Part shown: positions 53,599 to 64,000 of the stretch, in pieces | Layout: each line of letters opens with the position of its first letter | How positions within the stretch are numbered: the stretch's first letter is position 1 | NCBI RefSeq assembly: GCF_003144115.1 | Contig: NW_020311998.1 | Coordinates: 818,581 to 882,580 of the forward strand | DNA: 64,000 bases | Reading direction: 5' to 3' | DNA from: Tilletiopsis washingtonensis | Taxonomy: Eukaryota > Basidiomycota > Exobasidiomycetes > Entylomatales | Notes under the pieces: generated by a model | The model's database searches: none | What the model was told of the DNA's origin: nothing | The model's input: only the letters and a program-made list of their open reading frames with translations | Made by a program: the position numbers and the translations under genes

Positions 53599-56500
53599 CT
53601 AGCTTCGGCTGCGCACCGAGAAGAAGCGCGATACGCCGCTCTTCTGCACCGGCGGCGGCGGCATGAGACTCGCGGCCGGCACATGGTCTTGGGCGGCAGG
53701 AACGGCGACACCCGCAGCGATGTTCGCGCGCTCCTTCTTGGCCGAGAGCGAGTGCGCCATGCTGAGCAGACTGGCCTTGGCCGCCGCAGGGCGCGCCACG
53801 GCGTGCTGGGCCGACGACAGGGCGGGGTCGCTCGGCGTGGTGTCCGCGTGAGGCAACATGCGGCTGCGCTCGCGCCACGCAGGCATCGAGTTGGTGTCGG
53901 TGGTGCCTGTCGTGCCCGGCACGCGGTCGCGTCGCGCCGGGTCCCACTTGGTGTAGATGGCAGGCGTGGCGTTGGTCACCGAGGTCGGCGCCGTCGTTAG
54001 CTGCGCCTTCCACGGCACTGGCGTCGTGGTCGCTGCTTGGTCCGCGTAGCGGTGGTTCGCGACGCTCTGCGCTGCCGACGGGCGCTCGCGGTCGAGCCAG
54101 CTCGTGTACTCGCGGCTGCTCTGGCTGCCATAGCTGGCGCCCTCGTCACCGGCGCCCGACTCTTCGTGGCTGTAGCGCGCCAAAGTCCTTTGCGGCACGG
54201 CAATAGGGCTGCGCGGAAAGGTGTTGCCAAACGACGCGGGAGTGTGCGGCTGCGAGACAGATAGGCCACTACGCATCGCACCGCCAGTCTTGTACTTCGA
54301 CACGCGGCTGAGATCGCGCGCGAGATCCTGCGACGCCTGCGCAAGCTGCGCGAGGATGTCGTCGCGCGGGTCAGGCACGCTGGAGCTGGCAAGTCCGAGC
54401 GGAGCAGCAGGCAAGTCTGCCGAAGGCAGCACCTCGGCGGACTGCGAGCGGCGCAGCAGCGTCTTGTCCTGCTTGTTGGCGGCATTGCGGCCCTTGCGAG
54501 CGCCACGCTTGCGGCGCTTCGAGTGACCGATGGGCCGAGGCGCCTCAGACTCGTGTGCCGGCGGCACATCGGTGTCGCCGCTGGCGCCGCCGCCGTGCTC
54601 GTCGGCGTCGGAAGCAGTCTCTCTGGTCGGCGAAGAAGCATCCCTCGGCGTGGCGTTGGCGAGCACGTCCGAGTCCTCCGAGCTCTGCGGGCTGTGCCGA
54701 CTGGCGTGGGCAGCAGCAGTGACTGCCGGCACTGCCTCGGCGCTGCGCTCTACGTCGGGCTCTGGTCCAGTGCTCGGCACCCTCGAGGCAGCGCGCGAGC
54801 GCGGCGCCGAGCCTCCGCTCAGCGGAAGGGTGCGCGTCGGAGGCGAGAACGTCGGCGACGGCAAGATGTCTGGCGTGCCCTCGACGTTGGGACTGAGTGA
54901 CCCGACCGAGCGATCGCGGCGCGGCTCATCTCTCGTGGCCTCGCCGTTGGCGTATTCGGGGAAGAGCGAGGGATAGTTCGGCAAGTCGTCGTGCTCGAGT
55001 TCCATGCTCTCGTGGATCGTGTGCTGTCCCGGGCCAAACGCCAGCGGCGACCCGAAGAGCGACGGCAGCGTCGAGCTTGACGGCGTGCGCGAGTAGACAA
55101 TGGGCGAGGTGATGTCGGTGTCTGCGCCGCGCGAGGGCCTCGGCTGCCCGTCCTTGGTGCTCAGCAGGCGCGGCAGGTCGGCAGCCCACATGCCCAGCTC
55201 GCTGGCTGTGACACGACGGCGGGGCGAGCCGTCGCTGCGCGGGTTGGTGACGTCGCACAGAACGTTGTCGGCGAGGAACTCTGCAGCCTCGACGGAGAGG
55301 CCATCGAACGCCTGCGTGAGGAAGCGCACCGGATCGTACGAGAAGGCAGCGAACGAGTCGCAGGCCTCGGCGCACGGCTCCGCAAAGGGGCTGCGATGGA
55401 AGAGCAAATTGAGGAGCACGACGCCGAGACTCCAGATGTCGGCCTGGCGCGGGTCGTACCAGTCCGCGACGTTGTTGCGGCACTCGTAGGCCATGTATGG
55501 CTTGCTGCCGCAGTCAAAGTCGACGCACTCGTCCTGCGCCACGGCGAGGCCAAAGTCGGTGAGCTTGACGGTGATGCGGCTCTCGAACTCGCGCATGCTC
55601 TCGCGCGTCATGCTGAACGACGACGAGCGGCGCGTGGCCGTGCCCGGTCGGCCTGCGCTGCCGCGCGAGCGGTCTAGACTGTCCGCAGAGTCGTCGGCCA
55701 TCGCCTCGCGCCGGTCCTCGACGATGAAGTTCTCCGGCTTGAGGTCGCGGTGCGAGATGCCGCGGTCGTGGCAGAACTGCACGGCGTCGCACATCTGCTG
55801 GAACATGCGGCTCACGAGACGCAGCCGCTTGCGCGAGAGCAGCGCCGCGCCGGCCGTCGAGGCAAGCAGCGAGGGCGATGGCGGCGTCGAATCGCGCGCG
55901 GCGCCCGCGGTGAGATCGCCCACCGTCTGGTCGCCCTTGATGTAGAATGTGGCGCTCGTGTCCCCTTCAGAGTCGGCATAGCCCGGTGACGCATCGCTGT
56001 TGGAGTCGGTGTAGCCGGGCGAGAGGCCGCTGCCGAGGTTCTCCGTGTCGTGCGCCTGCTCGAGCCAGTAGTAGAGGTCCTGGCCCGGGCAGTACTCGAG
56101 AATGAGGAAGAGCCAGTCCTCCGTCTCGTACGTGCGGTACAGCGTCACGATGTGCGGGTGCCGCGGGATTGACTGATGAATGGTGGCCTGTGGTGAAGGG
56201 TGAGCATCGGTGCAAGGGCCTGTTGCCCGTCGGACTCACCTCTAGGCGCTGCACCTCGAGCATCTCATCAGACAGGTCGCGCTTGCAGAGACACTTGAGC
56301 GCAAACTCGCGCGGCGGCTGCAGGTCGCTCTCGCTCAGCGAGCCGCTCGAGTCGGCGACCGACGAGATGGTGCGGTCGCCCATGGCCACGTCGCTAGCGC
56401 GCAGCGTGCGGCTGTAGATCTCGTGGTCGTCTAGCGCCGACGGCGTCGGCGGCGACGAGGAGCTCTCGGCGCGCGCCTGCGTCATGTTGACGCCGTTGGC

Positions 56501-58657
56501 GGCTGCGACCTCGGGCGAGGCGGACGCGCCGCCAGGCTTCGGGTCGACCTCGCGCACAAGATACACGACGGCGTAGCTGCCCTCGCCCAGCTTGCTAATC
56601 ACCTCGAGCTGCTTGCCGTTCGTGTCGCCCGGCTGCTCGCGGAAGCCGTCGCTCGTCTGGGCGATGCGGATGCGCAGGCCGTCGTGCATCATGCCCGGAC
56701 CTAGGCGGTCGCCCACCTCGAAGATATCAACGGGCCGCGCATCCGTCAGGTGACTCGCCTGCCGCGAGATGCAGAAGCCGTCCGTCAGGCTCTGCGGCCC
56801 AGCCATCATGTCCTCGACGCTGAGATCCACATCGTCGAGCTCGGCGCTCAGCTCGGCAATGTCGTCGCCGCCGTTCGAAGACGGCGCGAACGAGCGACGC
56901 GCCCATGTGCTGGCGAGCTTGGCCATCAGCGTGCGGCTGTCTAGCGAGCTGTCGGCGTTCGACGAGCTCAGGTCGGGCGGCGCACTGTCTCTGTCTGCAC
57001 TTGACGCGCGCGAGTGCTCGGTGAAGTAGTCCTCGGGCGATGCCTCGCGGCCCTCGTGCAGCGTCGGCGGCGCCATGGCCTCCACATCGCTGAGCGTGTG
57101 GAAGCTGCCCAGACTGCTGAGCCGGCGCCGGCCTGCGAGCCCGAGGCGCGCCATCTCCGCCACCTCGACGGCCGCCGGGCTGAACGGCGCCGTGCTCGGC
57201 GGCCGGCTACCTGCGCGGCTCGACGCTGCCACACTCGGGTCCGGCGAGCGCGAGATGCCACGCAGGCTCGGCGTGCGCACGCGGTCGTAGTGCGCCACGC
57301 CCGGCAGCAGGTTCTGGCCCGACTCGCGGTTGCGCAGGTGTGGCGGTCGGTAAGGCCTGCGAGACGGCGCGGCGCCAGACATGATGCTCGCGTTCGACGG
57401 CGATGCGGCGGACGCCGCGCTGCTGAAGATCTGCGACGCTCGGCGCGAGTGCGCCAGCGAGTGGGTGCCCGGACCGCCGTGTGACGAAGCGAGCGAGGCG
57501 ACGGAATCGCGCCGCAGCAGTGAGTGCACGTTGCCCGTCGTCAGCGCACTCGGCGTGAGCATCGAGGCGATGTAGCCATTTGAGGCCGAGTCTGCTGGCG
57601 GAGAGATGCTGCGGTGGGCAAGGCGCGGCGACGGGCCGGGGCTGAGAGGTTGCAAGGCGCGCCCGGCACGCGGCACTGCGGGTGGCAGCATGGGTGTAGA
57701 TGTGGCTGCGAGAGAGAGAGGCGAGCGCTTCGGCGAGCCCGTCGCGATGGCCAGGTTGCGCGCTTGCGGCGGCGCGAGGCCGTGCTGCGTCGCTGGTGCC
57801 GCCTTGGACGGGCTGGACGGCACTGTGGCCGCCTGGGCCGGAGGCTGCGGGACGCCGCTCGAGCCAGTCTCATCGTGACGCTTGTTCAGCACTGCTCGAG
57901 CGGCGACGAGCTCGCGCGAGCTGGAGCCGGGGGCGCCAGACAGCACGCCAAAGCCCGACACGGCCGCACGCGGCACTGGCGAGCCGTCTGCCGGCGTGCT
58001 GGCGTGCGGCCGAGCCTGCCCGGGCGTGCGCTGCGGCGTGCCCGGCAGGCTGGGCAGCGAGCTCGTCGGCGTCAGTGCCCAGTTCTCGCCGCCGAAGCGC
58101 GGCGAGTTGCTCGGGTGCACGAGCGGGCGCTTGCGCACGTCGAGCGGCGTGGCGTCGTTGCGGATCTGCAGTGGGTTGAGCGGCGCCGCGGGCCCTGTGA
58201 AGTCGCTGCTGCCGGCGAAGAGGGCGCCGGTGCGCAGCAGACGGGCCCGCGCCGAGGAGGCAGGAATGGCCTGCGCCGACGCTGCCAGCGCGCTGTGGTC
58301 GGCAAAGGTGGCGTGCACGGGCAGGCTGCCGCTCAGCACCGAGCCGCCGGCCGCAGCGGCACCGCCGAGCGAGCTGCTGCCAGCCGCACCAGCGCCCAGC
58401 ACGGCCGACGGCGGCGGATGGGCACGCCAGTTGTCGCTGTCCTTCTTGCGGCCGGGCTCCTTCCAGCCCCAGGCGCTGTGGTGCGTCGGCGGGCTCGACG
58501 CACTGCCGCCGGCCAGGCCGCGCTGCTGGGCCATGTCCGCCGACACGGCGCCAGGAATGGCGCGGCCCACGGCACTGCCCGGCGGCTGTGCGCCGTACGC
58601 GGCATCGAAGGAGGCGGTCTTGGAGCGCCAGCGGCCGGCACGCTCGGAGCGGCCCAT
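53599..58657 (-). CDS. KSP1: Ser/Thr kinase of the Ksp1/Ran1 type
   Basis: Cytosolic or nuclear protein kinase related to yeast Ksp1 and fission-yeast Ran1/Pat1, a group tied to nutrient signalling, filamentation and meiosis. Two exons (56240-58657, 53599-56187) give 1668 aa. Residues 1-640 are disordered and Ser/Pro-rich. The kinase domain has the Gly loop KLGEGSYAVVYLV (near 690), an insert of about 80 aa, the ATP-binding Lys in FALKCLCKRDL, PHIVTLYRTYET, HRDLKPENFIVED (near 945), KLTDFGLAV and the group-specific GSKPYMAYECRNNVADWYDP. WSLGVVLLNLLFHRSPFAEP follows. Inserts also interrupt the C-lobe entry, one with a duplicated SPGY unit. The last 500 residues are disordered. All catalytic residues are present. 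The start at 58657 has a good context (GCCATGG); an in-frame GTG upstream was not used. Confidence 0.85.
55957..56022 (-). repeat. Two 33-nt units in a kinase-domain insert
   Basis: The encoded units are SPGYTDSNSDA and SPGYADSEGDT, back to back. At DNA level the shared parts differ mostly at third positions, so the duplication is old enough for silent drift yet the SPGYxDS motif is kept. Ser-Pro phosphorylation sites are a possible role (inference). Confidence 0.8.
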
Positions 58658-61294
58658 GGCAGCGGCGGCGGAGACGTGCACCCGGCTCTGGCCTCACGAG
58701 CGTGAAGGAGCGGCTGGCACGTGGGCAGCGTCGAGGGCCATGCAGAGGAGGGAGCGCGCGAAGGAGGTGGGCGAGGTGCTGAGTGCGGCGGCAGCGCCTA
58801 GCTCGTGGCGACTGCGCGACTGGCCACCTGCCCAGCAGATGTGTAGAGCCTGGCTGGTGCAGAGATGCGGTTGCCGGAGCGGCGAGGCGAGGCGGCGGAG
58901 TGTTTGGACGCGGCGAGGAGCGTGCACGAGCCAGGCGGCGAGCGGCGGTGGGCTGTGGCAGGCGAGCAGCAGTTGGAGAGCAGTGGCGGATCAAGAGCGG
59001 TGCATGTGGATTAGAGGCGGCGCAGGTAGTAGGGCGGGTGCGAGAGGTTGGCGATAGGCGCGCGTGTATGGGGTGCGGCAGGCGGGAACGAGAGCGGTGA
59101 AGGGCGCGGCACGGGCGGGTGTGATGAGGAGCGAGGCTGCGAGGCGGAGAGCGGGCCGAGACGGATGACGAGCGAGAAGGCGAGAGAGCGAGACGGGTGC
59201 GGACGAGACGGAGGTGTGACGGCAGGGAGCACGCCGGCTGCGAGTGCGAGTGGGGCCAAGGTGGAACACATGCGAAGCGGGCCAGCGAGGCGAGGCGAGG
59301 CGCGCGAGGCACGGGCGAGGGCGTCATGCTGCTGCGCCGTGCGCGCCGCACGCCGGCGCCTGCCACGCACATGCCGGAGGCGCACCCGGGGCAGGCAGCC
59401 AGCCGTGCGGCCATACCCGCACCGCCAGGCAGCTCAGCAAGCTCGCCATTGCAGCAGCGATAGCGAACCGCTTGTGCTCGCAGCATCTGCACCTGCTGCT
59501 GCACCCTCGCAAGTGCCGCACTTGCCACGTCGCCTTGCCCGGCCCGCAAAGGCAAGACTCCAGCAGCGCCTAGACGTTGACGGCGTGCGTGCGTGGAGGC
59601 GCGCTGCCGCAGATCCTCCCGCCGCGCGCGCCAGCACACCGCCCGCGCCGGCCGAGTCGAGTGCTGCGAGCGGGGCACAGACACCCTCTCGGCCGCCAAG
59701 TGACGAGATCTGGCCCTGACTCGGCACGCTCGAATGACCATTTGTGTCGAGCAGCTCACAAAAGGGTGAGCTCCGGCACAAGAGGTGCGCTGCTGCGCCT
59801 TTTCGTTGGGGCGAGCTCGGCGAGCTACGCTGGCGGCGCGATGTGCAAGCTCGGGCGAGCTGCAGCGTCGTGCGGGGCTCTGCAAGCTGGCGCCTTCTCT
59901 CGGGCGAGTCGGCGCTCCGTCGGGCCAGCCCAAGCACGCAGCGCACAGCCGCAAGCGTCCCGAGAAGCGGACATCGAGCTCGTGCTGCGAGAGCGGAGCT
60001 GCTGCCGCTGCTGCTTCTGGCTCCCTTCGGCCTTCAAGCTCCCGCCGGCCCGCTCGAGTCCGCCGCCGCAGCACGCAGCGCACGGCCGGCACGGTGGCTA
60101 TCAGATAGCCTTCACTGCAGCTTGCGTGCCCTGCGCTGACGCTGAGCTCGCTGCTGCCGCTGCTGCCGAGCTCTGCACGACTGCCTCCAAACAAGCCAGC
60201 ACGGCGCCTCCTTGGCCCGCCACGGCGAGAGCAAGGCGCTGCGCAATGCGCATTGCGCCGCAGCCACGCCGCACCCGCCGCCTCGACCCCGCCCGCGAGC
60301 ACACCCCACATTCTGCAGCTGCGCAGCCATGCAGAGCGGCAGCATCAGCGAGCTTTTCTGCAAATGAAGGCCGAGCAAATGCCGACACAGAGCGGGCGAT
60401 TCTGAAGTGGCTTCTGCGGCGCTGGCATCTCTGCTCCAGACAGCGCCGAGAAGCATGACGTTGGCGGCGCTGCGGCGCGCGGCTTGCTCGGCGAGCACGC
60501 GCCCGCCGAGTTGGAGCTCCACCTGCCTGCTGGCCCTCAAAGCACCGCTTCCCTCGGAGCCTCGGTCGAGCTGGCCCGAGCGAGAGGGCGCTCCTTCACT
60601 CGCGGCTGAGAGAGGTGCTGAAGGCTGAAGACGTTGCGCGTGACGCCAGCCTCGAGGGGCGAGCCGTCGTGCAGCGCGGCGCGCGCGTGAGACAGGGGCC
60701 TGGCACGGCGTGGCGCCGCGAGTCAGGGTCCTGCGGACACCGGTGCTCTGAAGACCCACGAGAGGCTCGTCTGGTGGATTATGGGGTGCGAGAGGCAACA
60801 GCCGCAGTCGGCGCAGCGAGGGAGAAGCAGCTGTGAGCCGGCGTGGCCTCTCTCTCTCGGGCGGGAGAGGGGTGAGCACGTGCACGCCTTTGGCGCGCGT
60901 CATGAGCGCACGGGGCAGCCCGGGCCCCTCGATGTCGCCTGCACCCTCTTGCCCCCGCTGTCCGGGTCCACGGCTCGTGGCAGGTACGACACAGGCGCGG
61001 GGAAGCCTCAGCTGTGGAGTGGCAATCTCTAGAGAGGTGGGAACTGCACGATGCGTCAAGGATGCTGCTGAGCCGGCTGAGCGGGACAGCGACTCGCTGA
61101 GCGGCAGTCGCGCGCCAAGAGCCGCGGCGCGCGCCTCGCCGCTGCAGCGAATCCGGCGCGCATTTCTGCTGCTGCTCTCCGAGCGCTGCCTCCACTCCTC
61201 ATCGTCCCAACCATCATCCGCCCATCAGCCAGCATCTTCACCTGTGCGCACCTCGCCTTTTCCTCACACACCTGCGCACTCCGCCGCGCACACC
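58658..61294. other. 2.6 kb divergent promoter region with no supported gene
   Basis: Lies between the divergent kinase and cytidylyltransferase genes. The minus strand is open for long stretches, including a frame running past the kinase start, but composition and lack of family resemblance mark these as shadows. The 90 bp before 61295 are C/A-rich, like a fungal leader. Confidence 0.5.
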
Positions 61295-63174
61295 ATGGCC
61301 GCACAGCGCCCGCACTCGGTGCCGGCGCACCTGCGCAAGAAGAAGCCCGGCCACGCCGCCGCCGCTGCTCCGGGCCCCAACGGCGGCCGCGCCGGCGACG
61401 AGGCCTTTGACGGCGCAGACCACAGCAGCCGCGATGCCAGCGAGGTGCGTGTGTGGTGTGCAGTGTGAAGCAGGCACCGTCGCCAGGCGCCTCGTGCACG
61501 CGACAGCGGCAAGGCAGCCCTGCTGCTCGGCCAGTGCACGCGACACACGTGCCTGCTGCCCTCGCCCTATCCGCATGACTGACTCGCTGCTCACAGGAGG
61601 ACAACGACGACATCTCCGGCGCATCGGACAGCGCCTCGTCGCTGCGCACCCTCTCGCGGCCGAGCAACGCCTCGGCGCTGCCGACGTCGGCACGCGACCG
61701 CGCCCTCGTCGACTCCAACCCGCGCCGGCCGTCGGCAGGCGCCTCGACACTCGTCAACGCCGCCAGCATCGGCGACAAGACGCCCGGCAGTGCCTCTCCG
61801 CCACGCACGGGCGCTGCGCCGCGCCGGCCCAGTCAGCCGGCCGGCAAGGACGCGGTGAGCCAGACGCTGGAGCGGGCCACGGCCGCACTGAGCAGCAGCA
61901 GCGGCGGCAGCAGCGATGCGCCGCGCGCCTTTGCCGCGCCCGAGCCGGCCGCGGCGCGCAAGGTCAGCTCGCGCCCCAAGAGCGGCAGCAGCAGTGCCGG
62001 CAGCACCGGCGACGGACCCGAGCCCGGCTCCGTCTCTGCGTCGCGGAGCCCGACGCTCGAGCTCAAGAGCCTGCCGGCGCCGAGCTTTGCGCAGAGCGTC
62101 GGGCCCGCTGCCACGCCGCGCGCGGGCGATGCGGCGCAGCGCGCGGCCTCGCTGGCGAGCGGTGGACAGGAAGAGGAGGGACAGGCGAGCGAGTCAGACG
62201 CAGCACGCGGCGAGACGGCGGCGAGCCCGTACGACGGCGATGTGGAGTACGCGGCCCGCACGCCGCAGACCAACGCCGGCGGCCACCACGGCTCCGGTGC
62301 GCAGGCAGCCGGCCACAGTCCTGCCGGCGCCTCGGCCAGCCTGAGCTACGGCACGGCGCCGCCCGACACGCCTTCACATTCGTACCTGGGGCCCAGCGGC
62401 ACGCTCGTGGCGCAGGGCACGCTGCCGCGCTCGGCGCGCGCCGAGACGCCGCACTCCGAGGTGCCCGTGCCGATTGCGACCAATGAGACCATCCGAGAGT
62501 ACATCCACAAAGCCATCCACCAGCCCGACCCGCTGCGGCAATACAAGATCAACCTGCCGCCGGACGGCGGGCGCAACCCGGATCGGCCCGTGCGCATCTA
62601 CGCCGACGGCGTGTACGACCTCTTCCACTACGCGTGAGTCGCATTGCTCGCCTCATGTGGTGCACCGCTGAGCCCCTTTCACGCAGCCACTCGCTGCAGC
62701 TGCGCCAGGCCAAGCTCTTCTTCCCCTGCGTGCACCTCATCGTCGGCGTCGTCTCGTCGCAGTCGTGCGCGCAGCACAAGAACGAGCCCGTGCTCTCTTC
62801 TGCCGAGCGCTACGCCAGCGTGCGCAACTGCCGCTGGGTCGACGAGGTGCTGGAGGATGCGCCGTGGGTCATTGACCAGGACCTCATCGACCGCCTGCGC
62901 ATCGACTATGTGGCGCATGACGAGGCGCCGTATGCGAGCAAGGACGGCGGCAGCACCGACATCTACGGCTTCTGCAAGGACCAGGGCCGCTTCCTGCCGA
63001 CGCTCCGCACGCCGGGCGTGTCGACGACGGAGCTGCTGGGGCGCAGTGAGTGCTGGCCGAAGCGCGAGCAGGAGCTGGTGGCTGACATGCTCCGCCGCAG
63101 TCGTCACCCAGTTCAAGCAGCACAAGTGGGACGACAAGCTTGCCAAGGTTCTCGGGGACGTCAGCATCGACTGA
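61295..63174 (+). CDS. PCT1: Choline-phosphate cytidylyltransferase
   Basis: Makes CDP-choline from phosphocholine and CTP, the rate-limiting step of the Kennedy pathway to phosphatidylcholine. Exons 61295-61444, 61597-62633, 62687-63045 and 63101-63174 give 539 aa. Residues 1-375 are a Ser/Ala-rich, low-complexity extension. The catalytic domain starts at RPVRIYADGVYDLFHYAHSL (H-x-x-H-like CTP site, with the two usual His reduced to the FHYAH pattern of the family). It continues LIVGVVSSQSCAQHKNEPVL, SAERYASVRNCRWVDEVLED, IDYVAHDEAPYASKDGGSTD and FLPTLRTPGVSTTELLGRI (the R-T-x-G-x-S-T motif). The protein ends about 25 residues later. Yeast and animal enzymes continue with an amphipathic membrane-sensing helix, which is absent here. 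A single catalytic domain argues against the ethanolamine enzyme. Confidence 0.92.
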
Positions 63175-63675
63175 GCGGGCGGCAGTGCGGATCGTGAGAC
63201 AATTCATGCGTGCGACATCGCGAGGCGCCGGGCACAGAGAGACGCAAGTCAACGGTGAGAGAGGTGACGCATGGCTTGCAGCTGGGGTTGCCCGGGCGTG
63301 GGCCGGTCGGGTGGCACCAACGCCGGTACAGGGTGTGCAGAGGCAGGCGCAAGTGCGATCCGACCCACGGGCAAGGATCGTGGCCAGAGGGGGCGAAAGA
63401 GAGAGAAGATCCGTGTGGACAGTGGCTTGGTGTGGCGCCCTAGACGGCGGCCGCGCGCGCGCACAGCTGGGGGTGACGCCGATAAGGGCAAGACAGAGCA
63501 GAGAAAGACACCATACAGAGGGCAGATGGAGCAGTGCAGACGGGACAGGAGGAGAGGAGGTGAGAGAGGGTGGCTGTGGGAGCTAACGAATGTGGGGCCG
63601 TGCAGGCCGGGAGGGCGCTCAAGCACCGTGGTGGCGGCGTGGATGCCGTCGCTGGATGGCGAGGCGACGCACGCA
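63175..63675. other. Intergenic, convergent 3' ends
   Basis: 501 bp between the stops of the cytidylyltransferase and the partial gene at the window end. It is purine-rich on the plus strand from 63360 to 63600. No gene is seen. Confidence 0.5.
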
Positions 63676-64000
63676 TCACCTGCTCAGCCGCAGGATCTCG
63701 ACGGAGCCAGAGCCGAGCGTCGTGCTGCTGCGCGCGTCGTTGGACGAGCCGTTCGGTGGAGCCGCAAACGTCTGCGGGTCTTCGGCTGGCGTTGAGATCT
63801 CCGAGGCCGGCTTCTCCATGACGAAGCTGTCGGCGCCGGCGTCGATGCTGCGGCTCTCATCCTTCTCGTCGGTCCAGCTGTTGCTGTTGCTCTTGGTCTC
63901 GCGGCGCGCGACGGCGCTCGGGAAGCGCGGCAGGTACGGCGAGAGGTTGGGCTCCGAGTCGAACGCCGCATGCTCGCGGCGCGAGTGCCGCGGCGAGCCG
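63676..64000 (-). CDS. C-terminal part of an unknown protein (runs off window)
   Basis: From the window edge the minus strand is open in a frame starting GSPRHSRREHAAFDSEP and ending GSVEILRLSR at a TGA (63676-63678), 107 codons visible. The composition is Ser/Glu/Asp-rich and disordered (ETKSNSNSWTDEKDESRS, FVMEKPASEISTPAEDPQ), typical of a regulatory or cytoplasmic tail, and clearly more protein-like than the overlapping Arg-rich frame. No domain is visible. The product cannot be named from this part. Confidence 0.6.
   Translation of the reverse strand, partial: GSPRHSRREHAAFDSEPNLSPYLPRFPSAVARRETKSNSNSWTDEKDESRSIDAGADSFVMEKPASEISTPAEDPQTFAAPPNGSSNDARSSTTLGSGSVEILRLSR

Noticed and set aside
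58658-58681. Upstream in-frame start for the kinase at 58681
   Set aside because: The codon there is GTG, not ATG. The ATG at 58655-58657 has a good context and is the first true start.
57870-60311. Minus-strand open frame of about 813 codons running past the kinase start
   Set aside because: It overlaps the kinase coding exon in another frame and is dominated by Arg, Ala and Pro. No domain is recognisable.
1-64000. A biosynthetic, defence or virus-derived gene cluster
   Set aside because: The recognised genes are housekeeping, wall or regulatory genes in mixed orientation. I saw no polyketide or peptide synthase, integrase, reverse transcriptase, capsid or toxin-like gene.

Overview
This window is nuclear DNA from a filamentous or dimorphic basidiomycete fungus. 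The smut-like Ustilaginomycotina, perhaps Exobasidiomycetes, are my best guess; the subphylum is inference. The evidence is very GC-rich coding DNA, many short introns (mostly 50-60 nt) with GTGAGT or GTGCGT donors, CTGAC branch sites and CAG acceptors, and a purely fungal gene set: cohesin loader Scc2, exo-beta-1,3-glucanase, WSC-domain secreted proteins, a fungal GT31 glycosyltransferase, an Rrn11-type Pol I factor and a Ksp1/Ran1-type kinase. I saw no tRNA, rRNA, CRISPR, transposon or virus-derived element, although I could not scan exhaustively for tRNAs.

Layout, left to right. 0.8-2.4 kb (-): mitochondrial NAD+ carrier. 3.65-4.17 kb (+): C-terminal fragment of a GH16 glucanase. 4.85-6.27 kb (-): aldo-keto reductase with seven exons. 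7.43-8.77 kb (+): Rrn11-like Pol I initiation factor. 9.03-10.84 kb (-): mitochondrial porin (VDAC) with a 621-nt intron that stays open in frame. 11.8-19.4 kb (+): SCC2 cohesin loader, about 2365 aa in ten exons. 19.6-20.9 kb (-): 3-hydroxyisobutyrate dehydrogenase. 21.3-23.1 kb (+): mitochondrial tRNA 2-thiouridylase. 23.6-24.2 kb (-): unknown protein with a coding-looking tail after its stop. 25.0-26.7 kb (-): exo-1,3-beta-glucanase. 29.3-31.7 kb (-): unknown two-pass membrane protein with a 71-base C run in an intron. 33.0-34.4 and 35.3-36.7 kb (-): two tandem triple-WSC secreted proteins. 38.2-39.6 kb (-): glycine cleavage H protein with an intronic 47-bp inverted repeat. 40.4-41.8 kb (+): small coiled-coil protein in eight exons. 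42.2-45.3 kb (-): GT31 galactosyltransferase-like membrane protein. 47.8-53.2 kb (+): giant arrestin-like protein. 53.6-58.7 kb (-): Ksp1/Ran1-like kinase. 61.3-63.2 kb (+): choline-phosphate cytidylyltransferase. 63.7 kb to the end (-): C-terminus of an unknown protein.

How the genes relate. Nothing resembles an operon or a biosynthetic cluster. Loose themes are mitochondrial function (NAD+ carrier, porin, HIBADH, tRNA thiolase, GCV H protein) and the cell wall or surface (GH16 fragment, EXG1, two WSC proteins, GT31). Neighbours are mostly convergent or divergent pairs. Several intergenic stretches of about 2.5 kb (26.7-29.3, 45.3-47.8, 58.7-61.3 kb) show no convincing genes.

Limits. All exon models are read by eye from splice signals, reading phase and family resemblance, without alignment or RNA data. 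At this GC content stop codons are rare, so very long antisense open frames are common, and I rejected them. The main points for a second look are intron structure (in-frame introns in the porin and other genes, a 21-nt microexon, hairpins and repeats inside introns, AAG acceptors), a possible stop read-through in the 23.6 kb gene, and the poly-C tract.
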